Positions 36,549-46,012 of a DNA stretch of 64,000 bases are shown here, one piece after another. The position numbers and the translations under genes are program-made. The notes below the pieces were generated by a model, which did not search any database, was not told where the DNA came from, and worked only from the letters and a program-made list of their open reading frames with translations. How positions within the stretch are numbered: position 1 is the first letter of the stretch; every line of letters starts with the position of its first letter. The stretch covers positions 62,001 to 126,000 of the forward strand of contig NZ_FMJL01000004.1 in the NCBI RefSeq assembly GCF_900095445.1, in the 5' to 3' direction. Source of the stretch: Clostridium sp. N3C. Lineage in GTDB: Bacteria; Bacillota; Clostridia; Clostridiales; Clostridiaceae.

Positions 36549-37715
36549 TTAATCATTTAATCGTCTTTGCTTAATAATTACCAAAGCTACACATAATATG
36601 GCTACCGCAAAAGATATGACTATCAACATATTAAAAAAAACAGACCTCAGGTTTTCAAAGCTATAATTTGACAGTGATACAATACTATTGTTAGCCTTAA
36701 CATACCAATAATTAGGGGTGAAACTAGCTATTCTCAGCACACTTTTACTCAACAAGCTCTGATCCACAAAAACCCCACTAATAAAGCATGTTCCTAAGGT
36801 AATAACATTTGATGCCACTGATAAGGTATTTTTACTTTTTACTATATTTCCAATTAAAAATCCTATACTTAAGACAGCTAAAGAAAATACAAAAGAATTT
36901 AGTAGAAGTAGTAACCCCTTTGCTGTAAACATATAACTTCCGTACATGAAGAAACTAGTACTTATCATTATAAACCAGAATAAAACTGTATAACTTAAAC
37001 TACCCAGAATAAGTTGAAAATTGATATTTCTTATTTTTACTGGTGTACAAAGATTTCGCATTTTCAAATTCCTATTATTAAAAACCAGCATAACTGAGCA
37101 AATTCCTAAAATTAATACTCCTAGTATTGAATAAGCCATATAGTTATAATAGAAACCAACTTTTTGATTTTTATCAACTTCCTCTATAAAGTTATTTAAT
37201 TTAACTTCCGTTTTTTCACTTAAGTCTTTGTCAATATAGCTTAATAACTTTTCAATTGTTAAATTTGGACTGGCATTAATATAGGCTCTAGCAGTATTTA
37301 AGTACTTGTTGACCATATTGTTAATATATACTTCGCTACTTGACCCCGGTACTGCTGTTGTATCTAGTGTAATATCCTTCCCAGAAAGAAAGGTTTCTGT
37401 AAAACCTTTAGGTACCTTGATAATATACTCTACTTCTCTGTAAAACAAGGCATCTTGTAAACTTTCTTTATCTTCTGGCAGCTTTATAATATTACAATTT
37501 TGATCAAGATATCCTTCTAACCCCTTTATAAACTCTGAATATTTATCATTATTAATGAAGGCAATGTTAACTTTAGTTTCTTGAAAAATAGAATCTCCTT
37601 TTTGTATATTCATTTTACTAGCACTTATAGCTATAGACAGAAATACTATTATATAAATCAAAATTTGAGCGAAATTCTTCAAAATTATTTTATAAAAAGC
37701 TTTATAGACTTGCAT
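36549..37715 (-). CDS. ABC-2 type permease, LnrN-like
   Basis: 388 residues. One N-terminal helix, a large outside domain (about 40-190) and five C-terminal helices. It shares layout with the permease encoded just upstream, whose 3' end it overlaps by 14 bases. With the ATPase gene and the divergent two-component genes this matches the B. subtilis LnrLMN (YfiLMN) exporter for linearmycin-type polyene antibiotics in gene number, order and sizes as I recall them. The substrate here is not known. Confidence 0.8.
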   Translation of the reverse strand: MQVYKAFYKIILKNFAQILIYIIVFLSIAISASKMNIQKGDSIFQETKVNIAFINNDKYSEFIKGLEGYLDQNCNIIKLPEDKESLQDALFYREVEYIIKVPKGFTETFLSGKDITLDTTAVPGSSSEVYINNMVNKYLNTARAYINASPNLTIEKLLSYIDKDLSEKTEVKLNNFIEEVDKNQKVGFYYNYMAYSILGVLILGICSVMLVFNNRNLKMRNLCTPVKIRNINFQLILGSLSYTVLFWFIMISTSFFMYGSYMFTAKGLLLLLNSFVFSLAVLSIGFLIGNIVKSKNTLSVASNVITLGTCFISGVFVDQSLLSKSVLRIASFTPNYWYVKANNSIVSLSNYSFENLRSVFFNMLIVISFAVAILCVALVIIKQRRLND

Positions 37716-38856
37716 ACTTCTGCCTCCTTAATATAAAGTAGGTTACTGAGCTAAATACAAGTACAAAAATACATAATAAGCCTATATTTAAATAAAACTT
37801 TGAATAAGTGTCGTAATAATAAAGGGAATAAAAACTATCCGTTATTAAATTAGCTGGATTTACATAGGATAATATAGACATCTTATTGTATATGGTATAT
37901 TTTACTTTGAAATTCATCATACCTGACATAAAGGACATAATCATAGTAGCTCCTATGAATATACCAATCTTTAGCCCTACACCTTTATTAATTAAAGCTC
38001 CAATAAAAGTACCATAGGTAATACCTGTAATAATACTTATCATACAAGTTAACAAAACATATGCGAATTGATTTCCGAAACTAATCTTTAGTACTAGATT
38101 TAAATAAGTCAGTAAAAGGAATAAGCCAATTATCTGAACTGTAGTAGCTGCTAATATAGAAGCTAGAAACATCTTTAATTTATTAGTAGGTGTTATATTT
38201 AATCTAGCACCTTGTGGAGACTGATTAGCCTGCAACACTTCTACTTCCTTTATACCCCACAAACCTCCATATAAACAAGTCATTGCTATCAAAGCATAGA
38301 AGAACTGTACAACTACATCAGGTTCTTCTTTACCTAAAGAAAACTTTTTCGTATAATCTTGCCTAGTTGACAGATCTTCTATAAGTTTATTGTCCACTGA
38401 ACCTTGCTTCATATTAATAATGTTTACCATAGTTGATCTACTTTGTTGAAAATCATCTAAAAAACTTTTTATAATGCTTTCATTTATACCTGATTCCTTT
38501 ACCACTAGATTGATCTCATCATCGAAATAAATATAACCTTCAATTTTGTTATCTGCCAGTAACCTTTCTCCTTCTTCTTTGCTTACATAGCTTATTTTAA
38601 ATAGACTCTTTCCGTTAGAAGTCTCCTTTTCCTCCGATACAGCTTCAATATCATTAATAAAGTTAAGATAGTCTTTATATTGTTTATTTTCAACGATAGC
38701 AACTTTAATCTCTGTAAAACTTTCTGCACTTGAAATGTTAGAGAGCGCCATATTAAACAAGGTTGCTAAAATTAGTGGAAACAAAAGTGTCCAAAACATA
38801 TTTTCCTTATCTCTTATAAAACATTTAAGCCTATATTTATAGTTATGCCAAAACAT
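37702..38856 (-). CDS. ABC-2 type permease, LnrM-like
   Basis: 384 residues with the same topology: N-terminal helix (MFWTLLFPLILATLFNMALS), an extracellular domain to about residue 180 and a C-terminal helix bundle. The segment ANQSPQGARLNITPTNKLKM is the cytosolic coupling region. The ATG follows the ATPase gene by 12 bases. It forms a heterodimer with the next permease. Confidence 0.8.
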   Translation of the reverse strand: MFWHNYKYRLKCFIRDKENMFWTLLFPLILATLFNMALSNISSAESFTEIKVAIVENKQYKDYLNFINDIEAVSEEKETSNGKSLFKISYVSKEEGERLLADNKIEGYIYFDDEINLVVKESGINESIIKSFLDDFQQSRSTMVNIINMKQGSVDNKLIEDLSTRQDYTKKFSLGKEEPDVVVQFFYALIAMTCLYGGLWGIKEVEVLQANQSPQGARLNITPTNKLKMFLASILAATTVQIIGLFLLLTYLNLVLKISFGNQFAYVLLTCMISIITGITYGTFIGALINKGVGLKIGIFIGATMIMSFMSGMMNFKVKYTIYNKMSILSYVNPANLITDSFYSLYYYDTYSKFYLNIGLLCIFVLVFSSVTYFILRRQKYASL

Positions 38857-38868
38857 AATCCCCCTCCT

Positions 38869-39801
38869 TTAATCTCTAAGTTCTTTACCGGTTATTTCTA
38901 AGAACACGTCATTTAAAGTAGGTGGTTCTGAATATACTTTCCCAATAGTTGCATTATTTGATTTCAAATATTCCAATACAGCTACTAAATTATCCTTGCC
39001 TCTACTGGACTTAAGGATTAATAAATTATCCTTGTAATCAACTTGAACAACATTTCTAAGTTTTTTAATCCCTTCGAATATGCTGTTACTTATATTGAAA
39101 ACTTCCACAGTTATCTTTTCACCAGAATTAATCATAGATTTAAGCTCTTCCTTGCTACCTATTGCTATAATTTTACCCTTGTCCATAATAGCAATTCTTG
39201 TGCAAATTTGCTCTACTTCCTCCATATAATGAGAAGTATATACTATAGTCGCTCCCTGCTTATTAAGCCTTTGTATACCTTCTAATATTCTATTTCTGCT
39301 TTGTGGATCCACCGCTACAGTAGGTTCATCTAGTATAATAAGTTGAGGCTTGTGCGCAATACCACAAGCTATATTCAGCCTTCTAAGCAAACCTCCACTT
39401 AGCTTTTTAGGATAAAACTTTCTATAATCTTTTAAACCTACAAATTCTATAGCTTCTTCTACTAACTGTCTTCGCTTATTTTTATCTTGAACATACATAC
39501 CGCAAAAGTAATCAATATTTTCATATACATTTAATTCCTCAAAAACTGCAATATTCTGCATAATAACACCGATTTTTCTTTTTATGTCATAAGCATCTGG
39601 AGACATTGGTTTATCGTATATTTCAATGCTACCTTTATCATACTTTAATAAGGATAAAACACAGTTTATTGCAGTAGTCTTACCGGATCCATTAGGACCT
39701 AAAAGTCCAAAGATTTCTCCTTCTTTAACTTCTAAATTGAAATGATCTAGAGCTACTAATTCATCATACCTTTTTACCAAATTCTTAACCTTTATTACCA
39801 T
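38869..39801 (-). CDS. ABC exporter ATP-binding protein, LnrL-like
   Basis: 310 residues. Walker A GPNGSGKTTAINCVLS, Q-loop IGVIMQNIAVFEEL, signature LSGGLLRRLNIACG (LSGGLLRR rather than LSGGQ), Walker B LIILDEPTVAVDP and H-loop YTSHYMEEVE. The extra C-terminal domain (about 220-310) is typical of drug-exporter ATPases. Ribosome site GGAGG before the ATG. First gene of the exporter operon, divergent from its presumed regulator genes. Confidence 0.88.
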   Translation of the reverse strand: MVIKVKNLVKRYDELVALDHFNLEVKEGEIFGLLGPNGSGKTTAINCVLSLLKYDKGSIEIYDKPMSPDAYDIKRKIGVIMQNIAVFEELNVYENIDYFCGMYVQDKNKRRQLVEEAIEFVGLKDYRKFYPKKLSGGLLRRLNIACGIAHKPQLIILDEPTVAVDPQSRNRILEGIQRLNKQGATIVYTSHYMEEVEQICTRIAIMDKGKIIAIGSKEELKSMINSGEKITVEVFNISNSIFEGIKKLRNVVQVDYKDNLLILKSSRGKDNLVAVLEYLKSNNATIGKVYSEPPTLNDVFLEITGKELRD

Positions 39802-39849
39802 TTCAAACCTCCAAATAAATGATTTGATATATTAATAATAAAGGATTTA

Positions 39850-39898
39850 CTTATCATATATAAGTGATTTTGTTCCTATTCTAGCATTACATATGTAA
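39850..39898. promoter_or_regulatory. Inverted repeats in the divergent ABC exporter / two-component region
   Basis: ACTTATCATATATAAGT (39850-39866) and TTACATATGTAA (39887-39898) are symmetrical and lie in the 172-base gap between the exporter and sensor kinase genes. They are candidate binding sites for the NarL-type response regulator; short AT-rich symmetry can also occur by chance. Confidence 0.35.
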
Positions 39899-39973
39899 CA
39901 TTTACCTTGAGTAGATTCCTGTGAAATGTTAATATTTACTTATAGAAAATAAAAGTAAAGGTAGGTTATTTCG

Positions 39974-41077
39974 ATGAAAGATTTAGTTAATAAGACAATT
40001 CTTTTTCTTATTTGTATGTCTTTATACCTGCCTAAGGCAAATAGTATTTATATAATCGTTCCTATTTTAATTACAATAAGTTTCAGTGCCATTTTAAGTT
40101 ACTTAGACTCAGAATATATAAAATTATGTATTTTTATTTTATTTTTATTTTTGTGCTTTCTAAAAGCTTCATTTTTATTTTTCATCCCTCTCATATGCTA
40201 CGACGGCTTCTTTCTTAAATTTAAGTGGACTGGTTTTCTATCCTATTTACCTTTAATCAACTATTCAATTAACTCATTATCCGACTTTAATTGGTTAATA
40301 GCTACATTAATATTAGGCACTTTTATATTAAAAGATCGTACCCTTGCCCTGGAACAGCTTGGAAAGAACTTTTATAAACTCCGTGATAATACAAAAGAAA
40401 TTTCTCTTCAGCTAGAAATGCAAAATAAAGAGCTTTTAGAAAAGCAGGATTATGAAATTCATTTAGCTACCTTGACTGAGAGGAATAGAATAGCAAGAGA
40501 TATACACGATAATGTAGGGCACTTACTATCTAGATCTATATTGCAAATTGGCGCTTTACTTGCCACTAATAAGGATGAGCTAACAAGAAAATCTTTGATA
40601 GAAATAAAAAACACCTTATCAGAGGCTATGAACAGCATCCGTGCTAGCGTACATAATCTTCATGAAAAATCCATAGACCTGTACAGTGAAATACAAAAGC
40701 TAGTTGACAATTTTACCTTCTGTTCTATTAAATTTAATTATGATTTAGAATCGCAACCGGAAAAAAATATTAAATATTGCTTTATTGCTGTAATTAAAGA
40801 AGCATTATCAAATATAATTAAACATTCTAATGCCACTGAAGTATCTATTTTATTGAGAGAACATCCCGCTCTATTTCAATTAGTGGTTCAAGACAATGGT
40901 TCCAATGCTAGTTATAAAATGGATAATGGCATAGGATTAAAAAATATAATGGATAGAGTGGCAACTATAAATGGCAATATTAATATAAATACTTACCACG
41001 GCTTTAAAATTTTTATTTCTGTTCCAAAAAATAATACTTTAGAAAGGGTTGAATCCAATGAAAGTAGTAGTTGTTGA
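39974..41077 (+). CDS. DesK/LiaS-type sensor histidine kinase (LnrJ-like)
   Basis: 367 residues. Five or so membrane helices in the first 120, with no large outside sensor loop, then a coiled coil and the HisKA_3 box ERNRIARDIHDNVGHLLS with the phospho-acceptor His at 178. The HATPase has KEALSNIIKHSNATEV and DNGIGLKNIMDRV. Intramembrane-sensing kinases of this type detect membrane stress or exporter state. It overlaps the response regulator gene and diverges from the exporter. Confidence 0.88.
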   Translation: MKDLVNKTILFLICMSLYLPKANSIYIIVPILITISFSAILSYLDSEYIKLCIFILFLFLCFLKASFLFFIPLICYDGFFLKFKWTGFLSYLPLINYSINSLSDFNWLIATLILGTFILKDRTLALEQLGKNFYKLRDNTKEISLQLEMQNKELLEKQDYEIHLATLTERNRIARDIHDNVGHLLSRSILQIGALLATNKDELTRKSLIEIKNTLSEAMNSIRASVHNLHEKSIDLYSEIQKLVDNFTFCSIKFNYDLESQPEKNIKYCFIAVIKEALSNIIKHSNATEVSILLREHPALFQLVVQDNGSNASYKMDNGIGLKNIMDRVATINGNININTYHGFKIFISVPKNNTLERVESNESSSC

Positions 41078-41675
41078 TGACGATAAGTTAGTATGTGCTG
41101 CACTAAAGACCATATTGGAATCAGAAAATATCTCTGTAGTAGGAATTGGCTATAACGGTAAAAGTGCCATTGAATTATACAAGAATTTGAAACCAGATAT
41201 TTTATTAATGGATATAAGAATGGAAACCATGACTGGTTTGGAAGCAGCAGAAGCTATACTAAATTATGATAATAATGCGAAAATCCTTTTTCTTACTACC
41301 TTTTGTGACGATGATTATATAGTTAGTTCGTTAAGGATTGGTGCTAAAGGATATATTATTAAACAAAATTTTGAAAGTATAGTCCCTTCTTTACAGGCGG
41401 TATTTATGGGACAAAATGTCTTTGGTAATGATATTGTTTCAAAGATTCCTAAGCTAATTAATAAAAATGAAAAGATCGATTATTCAAACTATGGTATTAC
41501 AGAGAAGGAACTAGAAATTATAACTGCTGTATCAGATGGCCTTAGTAACAAGGAAATTGCCAGCAAGCTATATTTAAGTGAAGGTACTGTTAGAAATAGT
41601 ATAAGCAATATTTTAGATAAATTAAATTTAAGGGATCGAACACAATTGGCAGTGTTTTATTATAAGAATTTATAA
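41058..41675 (+). CDS. NarL/LuxR-type response regulator (LnrK-like)
   Basis: 205 residues. Receiver domain with VVVDDDK at the start, phospho-acceptor Asp at 52 (LLMDIRME), and TTF and KGYIIK switch residues. The C-terminal LuxR helix-turn-helix is GLSNKEIASKLYLSEGTVRN. The ATG at 41058 with AAAGGG upstream is chosen over a TTG at 41049. It should bind the divergent control region and induce the exporter. No clear terminator follows. Confidence 0.9.
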   Translation: MKVVVVDDDKLVCAALKTILESENISVVGIGYNGKSAIELYKNLKPDILLMDIRMETMTGLEAAEAILNYDNNAKILFLTTFCDDDYIVSSLRIGAKGYIIKQNFESIVPSLQAVFMGQNVFGNDIVSKIPKLINKNEKIDYSNYGITEKELEIITAVSDGLSNKEIASKLYLSEGTVRNSISNILDKLNLRDRTQLAVFYYKNL

Positions 41676-41779
41676 AAGTTATCCTCTAGCACTGATCCAT
41701 TTACAATAGTCTAAAAACTTCACTTAGAAAATTTTAAACACCCAAAATACGCCAAAAGGACAAGTGTACTAAAAAAGCA

Positions 41780-41820
41780 AAAACTGTGAAGCGTTGATAT
41801 ATCAACGGTTTCACAGTTTT
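41780..41820 (-). terminator. Terminator of the tRNA-Pro gene
   Basis: AAAACTGTGAA plus CGTTGAT pair with ATCAACG plus TTCACAGTTTT across short mismatches. The minus-strand end is T-rich (TTTTGCTTTTTT). Confidence 0.75.
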
Positions 41821-41824
41821 AAAG

Positions 41825-41897
41825 TCTGGGTAACAGGACTTGAACCTGCGACCTCATGAACCCCATTCATGCGCGCTACCATCTGCGCCATACCCAG
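41825..41897 (-). tRNA. tRNA-Pro (anticodon GGG)
   Basis: A full cloverleaf reads on the minus strand: acceptor CTGGGTA / TACCCAG with discriminator A; D-stem GCGC/GCGC with AGATGGTA loop; anticodon stem CATGA/TCATG with loop ATGGGGT, so anticodon GGG; variable AGGTC; T-stem GCAGG/CCTGT with loop TTCAAGT. CCA is not encoded (CTT follows). It should read CCC and CCU codons. It stands alone between spoIVA and a two-component pair. Confidence 0.95.
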
Positions 41898-41960
41898 GCG
41901 ACGTAAATTATTATACCATATATATCTAGAAAATCAAGCTTGAAAATTCATATTTTTATA

Positions 41961-42021
41961 TTTAACTTATACATGCTCAAAATCTGTAGAATACAGTATT
42001 TTGAGTCACGTATAAGTTAAA
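41961..42021. repeat. Long imperfect palindrome downstream of spoIVA
   Basis: TTTAACTTATAC (41961-41972) and GTATAAGTTAAA (42010-42021) are perfect 12-bp arms. Inside them CTCAAAAT-CTGT and ACAG-T-ATTTTGAG form a second arm pair around AGAAT. The 61-base element would fold as one long stem. It lacks a T tract typical of terminators. Confidence 0.6.
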
Positions 42022-42039
42022 TTATTTATACTAGAAGAC

Positions 42040-43518
42040 CTATAATATTATGCAAATGAGTCCTCCATTGCCTTCGTTAATAATCTTCTGTAGTGTTCTT
42101 TGAATTTTACTTTGAACATCCTCTGGCATTCTAAATAATTTATTTTGTAGTCCTTCTTTTACTAACACTTCTAAGGACTTACCAAACATATTACTCTGCC
42201 AGATCTTAGAAGGATCGCTTTCAAATTGTTCTAAAAGAGATTTAACTAATTCTTCACTTTCCTTTTCTGTACCCACTATAGGTGATATTTCTGTTTCAAT
42301 TTCCGCTTTAATTAAGTGTAAGGATGGAGCACTGGCCTTTAACTTAACCCCAAACCTATTACCCTGCCGAACAATTTCCGGCTCCTCTAATTTCATTTCT
42401 GTAAGCTGAGGTGCTACTAAACCATAACCTGTTTCTCTTACCTCTTTCAGAGCTACTTCTATTTTGTCATATTCTGTTTTAGCCTTATATAATTCCTTCA
42501 TTGTAGCCAATAGCTCTGTTTCATTCTTCAAATCACAACCACAAACCTCACTTAAGATGTTATAGAATATAGACTTTTGTGGAGCCAACTCAATTCTAGC
42601 CGTTCCTTCACCCATATTCATTTCGCTTACTATTCCATTTTCAAGGAATTCTATTTCTTCTAATCCCTTAATAGATTGCTTTATATCTCTTACCCTATCT
42701 ATTTTTTTGCATAGATCCTTTATAACATTTATAAAGTTTACCTTCAACCAATGGTTAGCTTCAAGTTTTTCTATCCACTCAGGCATATCGATATTTATTT
42801 CCTTTACAGGAAACTCCTTCAATACTCTATGCATAACACTGGTTATGTTATCTTGAGTTAGATTTAGAATATCTAGAAGTTCTACTGGAACATCATACTT
42901 CCTTTCTAATTCTTCTTTCAAAGCAATAGTTTCTGGATCATTAACCTTTGCAGAGTTAAGTATAATTATAAAAGGCTTATTAATTGCCTTAAGCTCTGCA
43001 ACTACTCTTTCCTCAGCTTCTACATATTCTTCTCTTGCTATATCTGTTATTGATCCATCTGTAGTAATCACTATACCTATAGTAGAATGTTCGTTTATAA
43101 CCTTCTTAGTACCTAATTCCGCTGCTTCTTCAAAGGGTATTTCATAGTCATACCAAGGTGTTGTTACCATTTTAGGTTGAGTTCCTTCTATGTAGCCTGC
43201 TGCACCTTTTACAATGTAGCCAACACAGTCTACCATCCTAACCTTAAATTTAATACCATCTTCTATAATAACTTCTACTGCTTCGTTGGGAACAAACTTA
43301 GGTTCTGTGGTGTGAATAGTCTTTCCAGAGGCACTTTGGGGAAGTTCATCTTTTGCTCTTTGCTTCTTATAAGTATTCTCAATATTAGGTATAACCATCA
43401 TATCCATAAACTTCTTTATGAAAGTAGACTTACCTGTTCTAACCGGCCCCACAACCCCTACATAGATATCACCTTGTGTTCGTTCCGCGATATCCTTGTA
43501 TATATCAAAACTTTCCAA
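42040..43518 (-). CDS. spoIVA: Stage IV sporulation protein A (SpoIVA), coat morphogenetic ATPase
   Basis: 492 residues. The N-terminal domain has a Walker A (GPVRTGKSTFIKKF) and the region VVIPNIENTY-like MVIPNIENTY; the C terminus ends NEGNGGLICIIL. SpoIVA hydrolyses ATP to polymerise on the forespore surface as the basement of the coat. The longest frame starts at a TTG (43533), but GGGAGGGG lies between it and a second TTG at 43518, which gives MESFDIYKDIAERT and the same length as the Bacillus protein. Expression by sigma E is expected. Confidence 0.96.
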   Translation of the reverse strand: MESFDIYKDIAERTQGDIYVGVVGPVRTGKSTFIKKFMDMMVIPNIENTYKKQRAKDELPQSASGKTIHTTEPKFVPNEAVEVIIEDGIKFKVRMVDCVGYIVKGAAGYIEGTQPKMVTTPWYDYEIPFEEAAELGTKKVINEHSTIGIVITTDGSITDIAREEYVEAEERVVAELKAINKPFIIILNSAKVNDPETIALKEELERKYDVPVELLDILNLTQDNITSVMHRVLKEFPVKEINIDMPEWIEKLEANHWLKVNFINVIKDLCKKIDRVRDIKQSIKGLEEIEFLENGIVSEMNMGEGTARIELAPQKSIFYNILSEVCGCDLKNETELLATMKELYKAKTEYDKIEVALKEVRETGYGLVAPQLTEMKLEEPEIVRQGNRFGVKLKASAPSLHLIKAEIETEISPIVGTEKESEELVKSLLEQFESDPSKIWQSNMFGKSLEVLVKEGLQNKLFRMPEDVQSKIQRTLQKIINEGNGGLICIIL

Positions 43519-43599
43519 AATGTCCCCTCCCAATTATAATTATTAACATTATATATATATTAGGACTTATATTTTTTTATGACTTTCTATTTTTTTTAA

Positions 43600-43637
43600 A
43601 TAAAAAATAACCGACAGAATTTGAATCCTGCGGTTAT
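43600..43637 (-). terminator. Terminator of the DUF512-der-gpsA run
   Basis: ATAACCG plus CAG pair with CTG plus CGGTTAT; the minus-strand end runs into TTTTTTA. It separates gpsA from spoIVA. Confidence 0.8.
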
Positions 43638-43684
43638 AATTTCATAGTTAGCTTTTTTAAAGAATTATTACTTTTCTATAAAGC

Positions 43685-44683
43685 TTATAAGAACTTTTCA
43701 TCCTTTTTATCTCTAGTCATAAGCTCAAAAACTGCATCCTTAGGATTAAGATCTTCAAAAAGAATCTTATATAATACATCTGTTATAGGCATTTCTACAT
43801 TTTCTCTTTCTTTTAGCATATAAAATGCTTTGCAGGCACTTATACCTTCCACTACCATACCAACTTCTTGCACTGCTTCCTTCATAGTATAACCTTTTCC
43901 AATTAGAATACCCGCTCTACGATTTCTGCTATGGATACTTGTACAAGTGACAATTAAGTCTCCCATACCAGTTAGTCCATAAAACGTATCCCTTTTTCCA
44001 CCTAACTTTGTACCAATCCTTACAATTTCGTGCATCCCTCTGGTCATAAGAGCAGCCTTTGCATTATCTCCATAACCAATACCGTCACAAATACCAGCAG
44101 CTAATGCAATTATATTTTTTACTGCTCCTCCAATTTCTACTCCTATAATATCAGAATTGGTATATACTCTTAAAGCAGATGACATAAAAAGATCTTGAAC
44201 CTTTTCTGCAGCTTTCATATTTGTAGATGTAACTACTACAGTAGTAGGAATAGCTATAGATACCTCTTCTGCATGACTTGGTCCTGAGAAAACAACCACA
44301 TCATTATTAGGATTTTCCTCACTAATAACCTGAGAAAGTCTTTTTAAACTATCTTCTTCAATACCTTTAGCAATACTTACAATTATCTGTGCCGGTTTTA
44401 TGTATTCACTTATTTTTTTAGAAATTAATCTTACAACATGAGAAGGAACTGCTATCACTACAAAATCTGCACCATCAATAACAGTAGCCATATCCGTTGA
44501 AGCTTTCACATTATGAGGTATAATTATATTTTTTAAGTATTTTTCATTAGTTCTTTTATTATTAATTTCTTCAACTACCCTTTCTTCTCTATCCCACAAG
44601 TAAACTTCATAACCTTTTTTAGCAAGGTGAATGGATAATGCTGTACCAAAGCTACCAGCCCCAATAAAACCAACCTTACTCAT
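43685..44683 (-). CDS. gpsA: NAD(P)-dependent glycerol-3-phosphate dehydrogenase
   Basis: 332 residues. It makes sn-glycerol 3-phosphate for phospholipids. N-terminal nucleotide loop [28 protein letters not shown], the catalytic Lys in [15 protein letters not shown], and [13 protein letters not shown]. The start overlaps the end of der by 8 bases. In many Firmicutes gpsA sits between der and spoIVA, as here. Confidence 0.96.
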   Translation of the reverse strand: MSKVGFIGAGSFGTALSIHLAKKGYEVYLWDREERVVEEINNKRTNEKYLKNIIIPHNVKASTDMATVIDGADFVVIAVPSHVVRLISKKISEYIKPAQIIVSIAKGIEEDSLKRLSQVISEENPNNDVVVFSGPSHAEEVSIAIPTTVVVTSTNMKAAEKVQDLFMSSALRVYTNSDIIGVEIGGAVKNIIALAAGICDGIGYGDNAKAALMTRGMHEIVRIGTKLGGKRDTFYGLTGMGDLIVTCTSIHSRNRRAGILIGKGYTMKEAVQEVGMVVEGISACKAFYMLKERENVEMPITDVLYKILFEDLNPKDAVFELMTRDKKDEKFL

Positions 44684-46001
44684 TCTTCTCTTTCCTTTCT
44701 CTAAACTGAAGTTTTATACCAGTTCCTTTAAAATCAAAACTACTTCTTAATTGATTTTCAAGGTATCTTTCGTAAGAGAAATGTAATGCTTCGCTATCAT
44801 TAACAAAAAACACAAAAGTCGGTGGTTTTGTACCTACCTGAGTGACATAATAAATCTTAAGTCTTTTTAAACCTACAACCGGTGGTTCTTTCATAAGTAC
44901 CGCTTTATTGATTACTTCATTTAACACTCCAGTAGCAATTCTTCTATTGTAACTGTCATAGCATTGCTTTGCTATTTCAAGAACCTTATGTACTCTTTGA
45001 CCTGTCTTAGCAGATATAAACAAATATGGTGCATAATTAATGAATTTTAATTTGCTTTCTAATTCTTTTTTGAATTTATTCATAGTCTTATCGTCTTTCT
45101 CAATAAGGTCCCATTTGTTTACTATTACCATAATAGCCTTATTCATTTCATGGGCATATCCTACTATTTTTTCATCTTGCTCACTAACGCCCTCTTGTGC
45201 ATCAATCATTAATATACATACATCTGCTCTTTCAATAGCTGCTAAAGTTCTTATAACACTATATCTTTCAATTTCTTCTTTAACCTTACTCTTACGTCTA
45301 AGCCCTGCAGTATCAATAAGTACAAACTTTCCCTGTTCTGTTTCTAAATAACTATCCACTGCATCTCTAGTAGTTCCAGGTACATCACTTACTATAACTC
45401 TATCTTCTCCTAAAAGCTTGTTAATTAAAGAGGATTTTCCTACATTAGGTTTTCCCATAAAGGCTATTCGTATAAATTCGTCCTCTTCTTCATTGTCATT
45501 ATCTACATCAAAATGCTCAACAACTTTGTCTAACATATCTCCTAAGCCTAAACCTTGTGAGGCTGAAATAGTTATAGGATCTCCAATACCTAAATTATAA
45601 AATTCATAGGCATTATCCTCTTCCTTTAAGGAATCAATTTTATTAACTACTAATACAACTGGCTTTTTACTCTTTCTTAACATCTGTGCAACTTCTTTAT
45701 CTGCCGCGGTAAGCCCTTCCTTTCCATCAACTATAAATATTATTACATCTGCTGTTTCAATAGCAATCTGCGCCTGTCTTCTCATTTGACTGACAATGAT
45801 ATCTTCACTTTCTGGTTCAATACCACCAGTATCAATAATTGTGAAGTTGTATCGTAACCATTCAGCCTGAGCATATACTCTATCTCTAGTTACTCCAGGG
45901 GTATCTTGAACTATGGATATTCTCTGCCCTGCCAATTTATTAAATAAAGTGGATTTTCCTACATTAGGCCTTCCCACAATTGCTACTATTGGTTTTGCCA
46001 T
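44676..46001 (-). CDS. der: Ribosome biogenesis GTPase Der (EngA)
   Basis: 441 residues with two GTPase domains in tandem: first [20 protein letters not shown]; second [21 protein letters not shown], followed by the KH-like C-terminal domain. It acts in 50S subunit assembly. The frame opens at a TTG (46019), but TAGGAGGA is placed for the ATG at 46001 ([12 protein letters not shown]). The ribosome site lies in the 3' end of the DUF512 gene. Confidence 0.97.
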   Translation of the reverse strand: MAKPIVAIVGRPNVGKSTLFNKLAGQRISIVQDTPGVTRDRVYAQAEWLRYNFTIIDTGGIEPESEDIIVSQMRRQAQIAIETADVIIFIVDGKEGLTAADKEVAQMLRKSKKPVVLVVNKIDSLKEEDNAYEFYNLGIGDPITISASQGLGLGDMLDKVVEHFDVDNDNEEEDEFIRIAFMGKPNVGKSSLINKLLGEDRVIVSDVPGTTRDAVDSYLETEQGKFVLIDTAGLRRKSKVKEEIERYSVIRTLAAIERADVCILMIDAQEGVSEQDEKIVGYAHEMNKAIMVIVNKWDLIEKDDKTMNKFKKELESKLKFINYAPYLFISAKTGQRVHKVLEIAKQCYDSYNRRIATGVLNEVINKAVLMKEPPVVGLKRLKIYYVTQVGTKPPTFVFFVNDSEALHFSYERYLENQLRSSFDFKGTGIKLQFRERKEKNE

Positions 46002-46012
46002 AATCATTCCTC

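Noticed and set aside
39850-39898. AT-rich palindromes as possible att sites or IS ends
   Set aside because: No integrase, transposase or target duplication is found here or next to the other palindromes.
43177-43539. Plus-strand frame antisense to spoIVA
   Set aside because: Composition (Phe/Asn/Tyr-rich) is what the complement of spoIVA codons gives; no motif or ribosome site.
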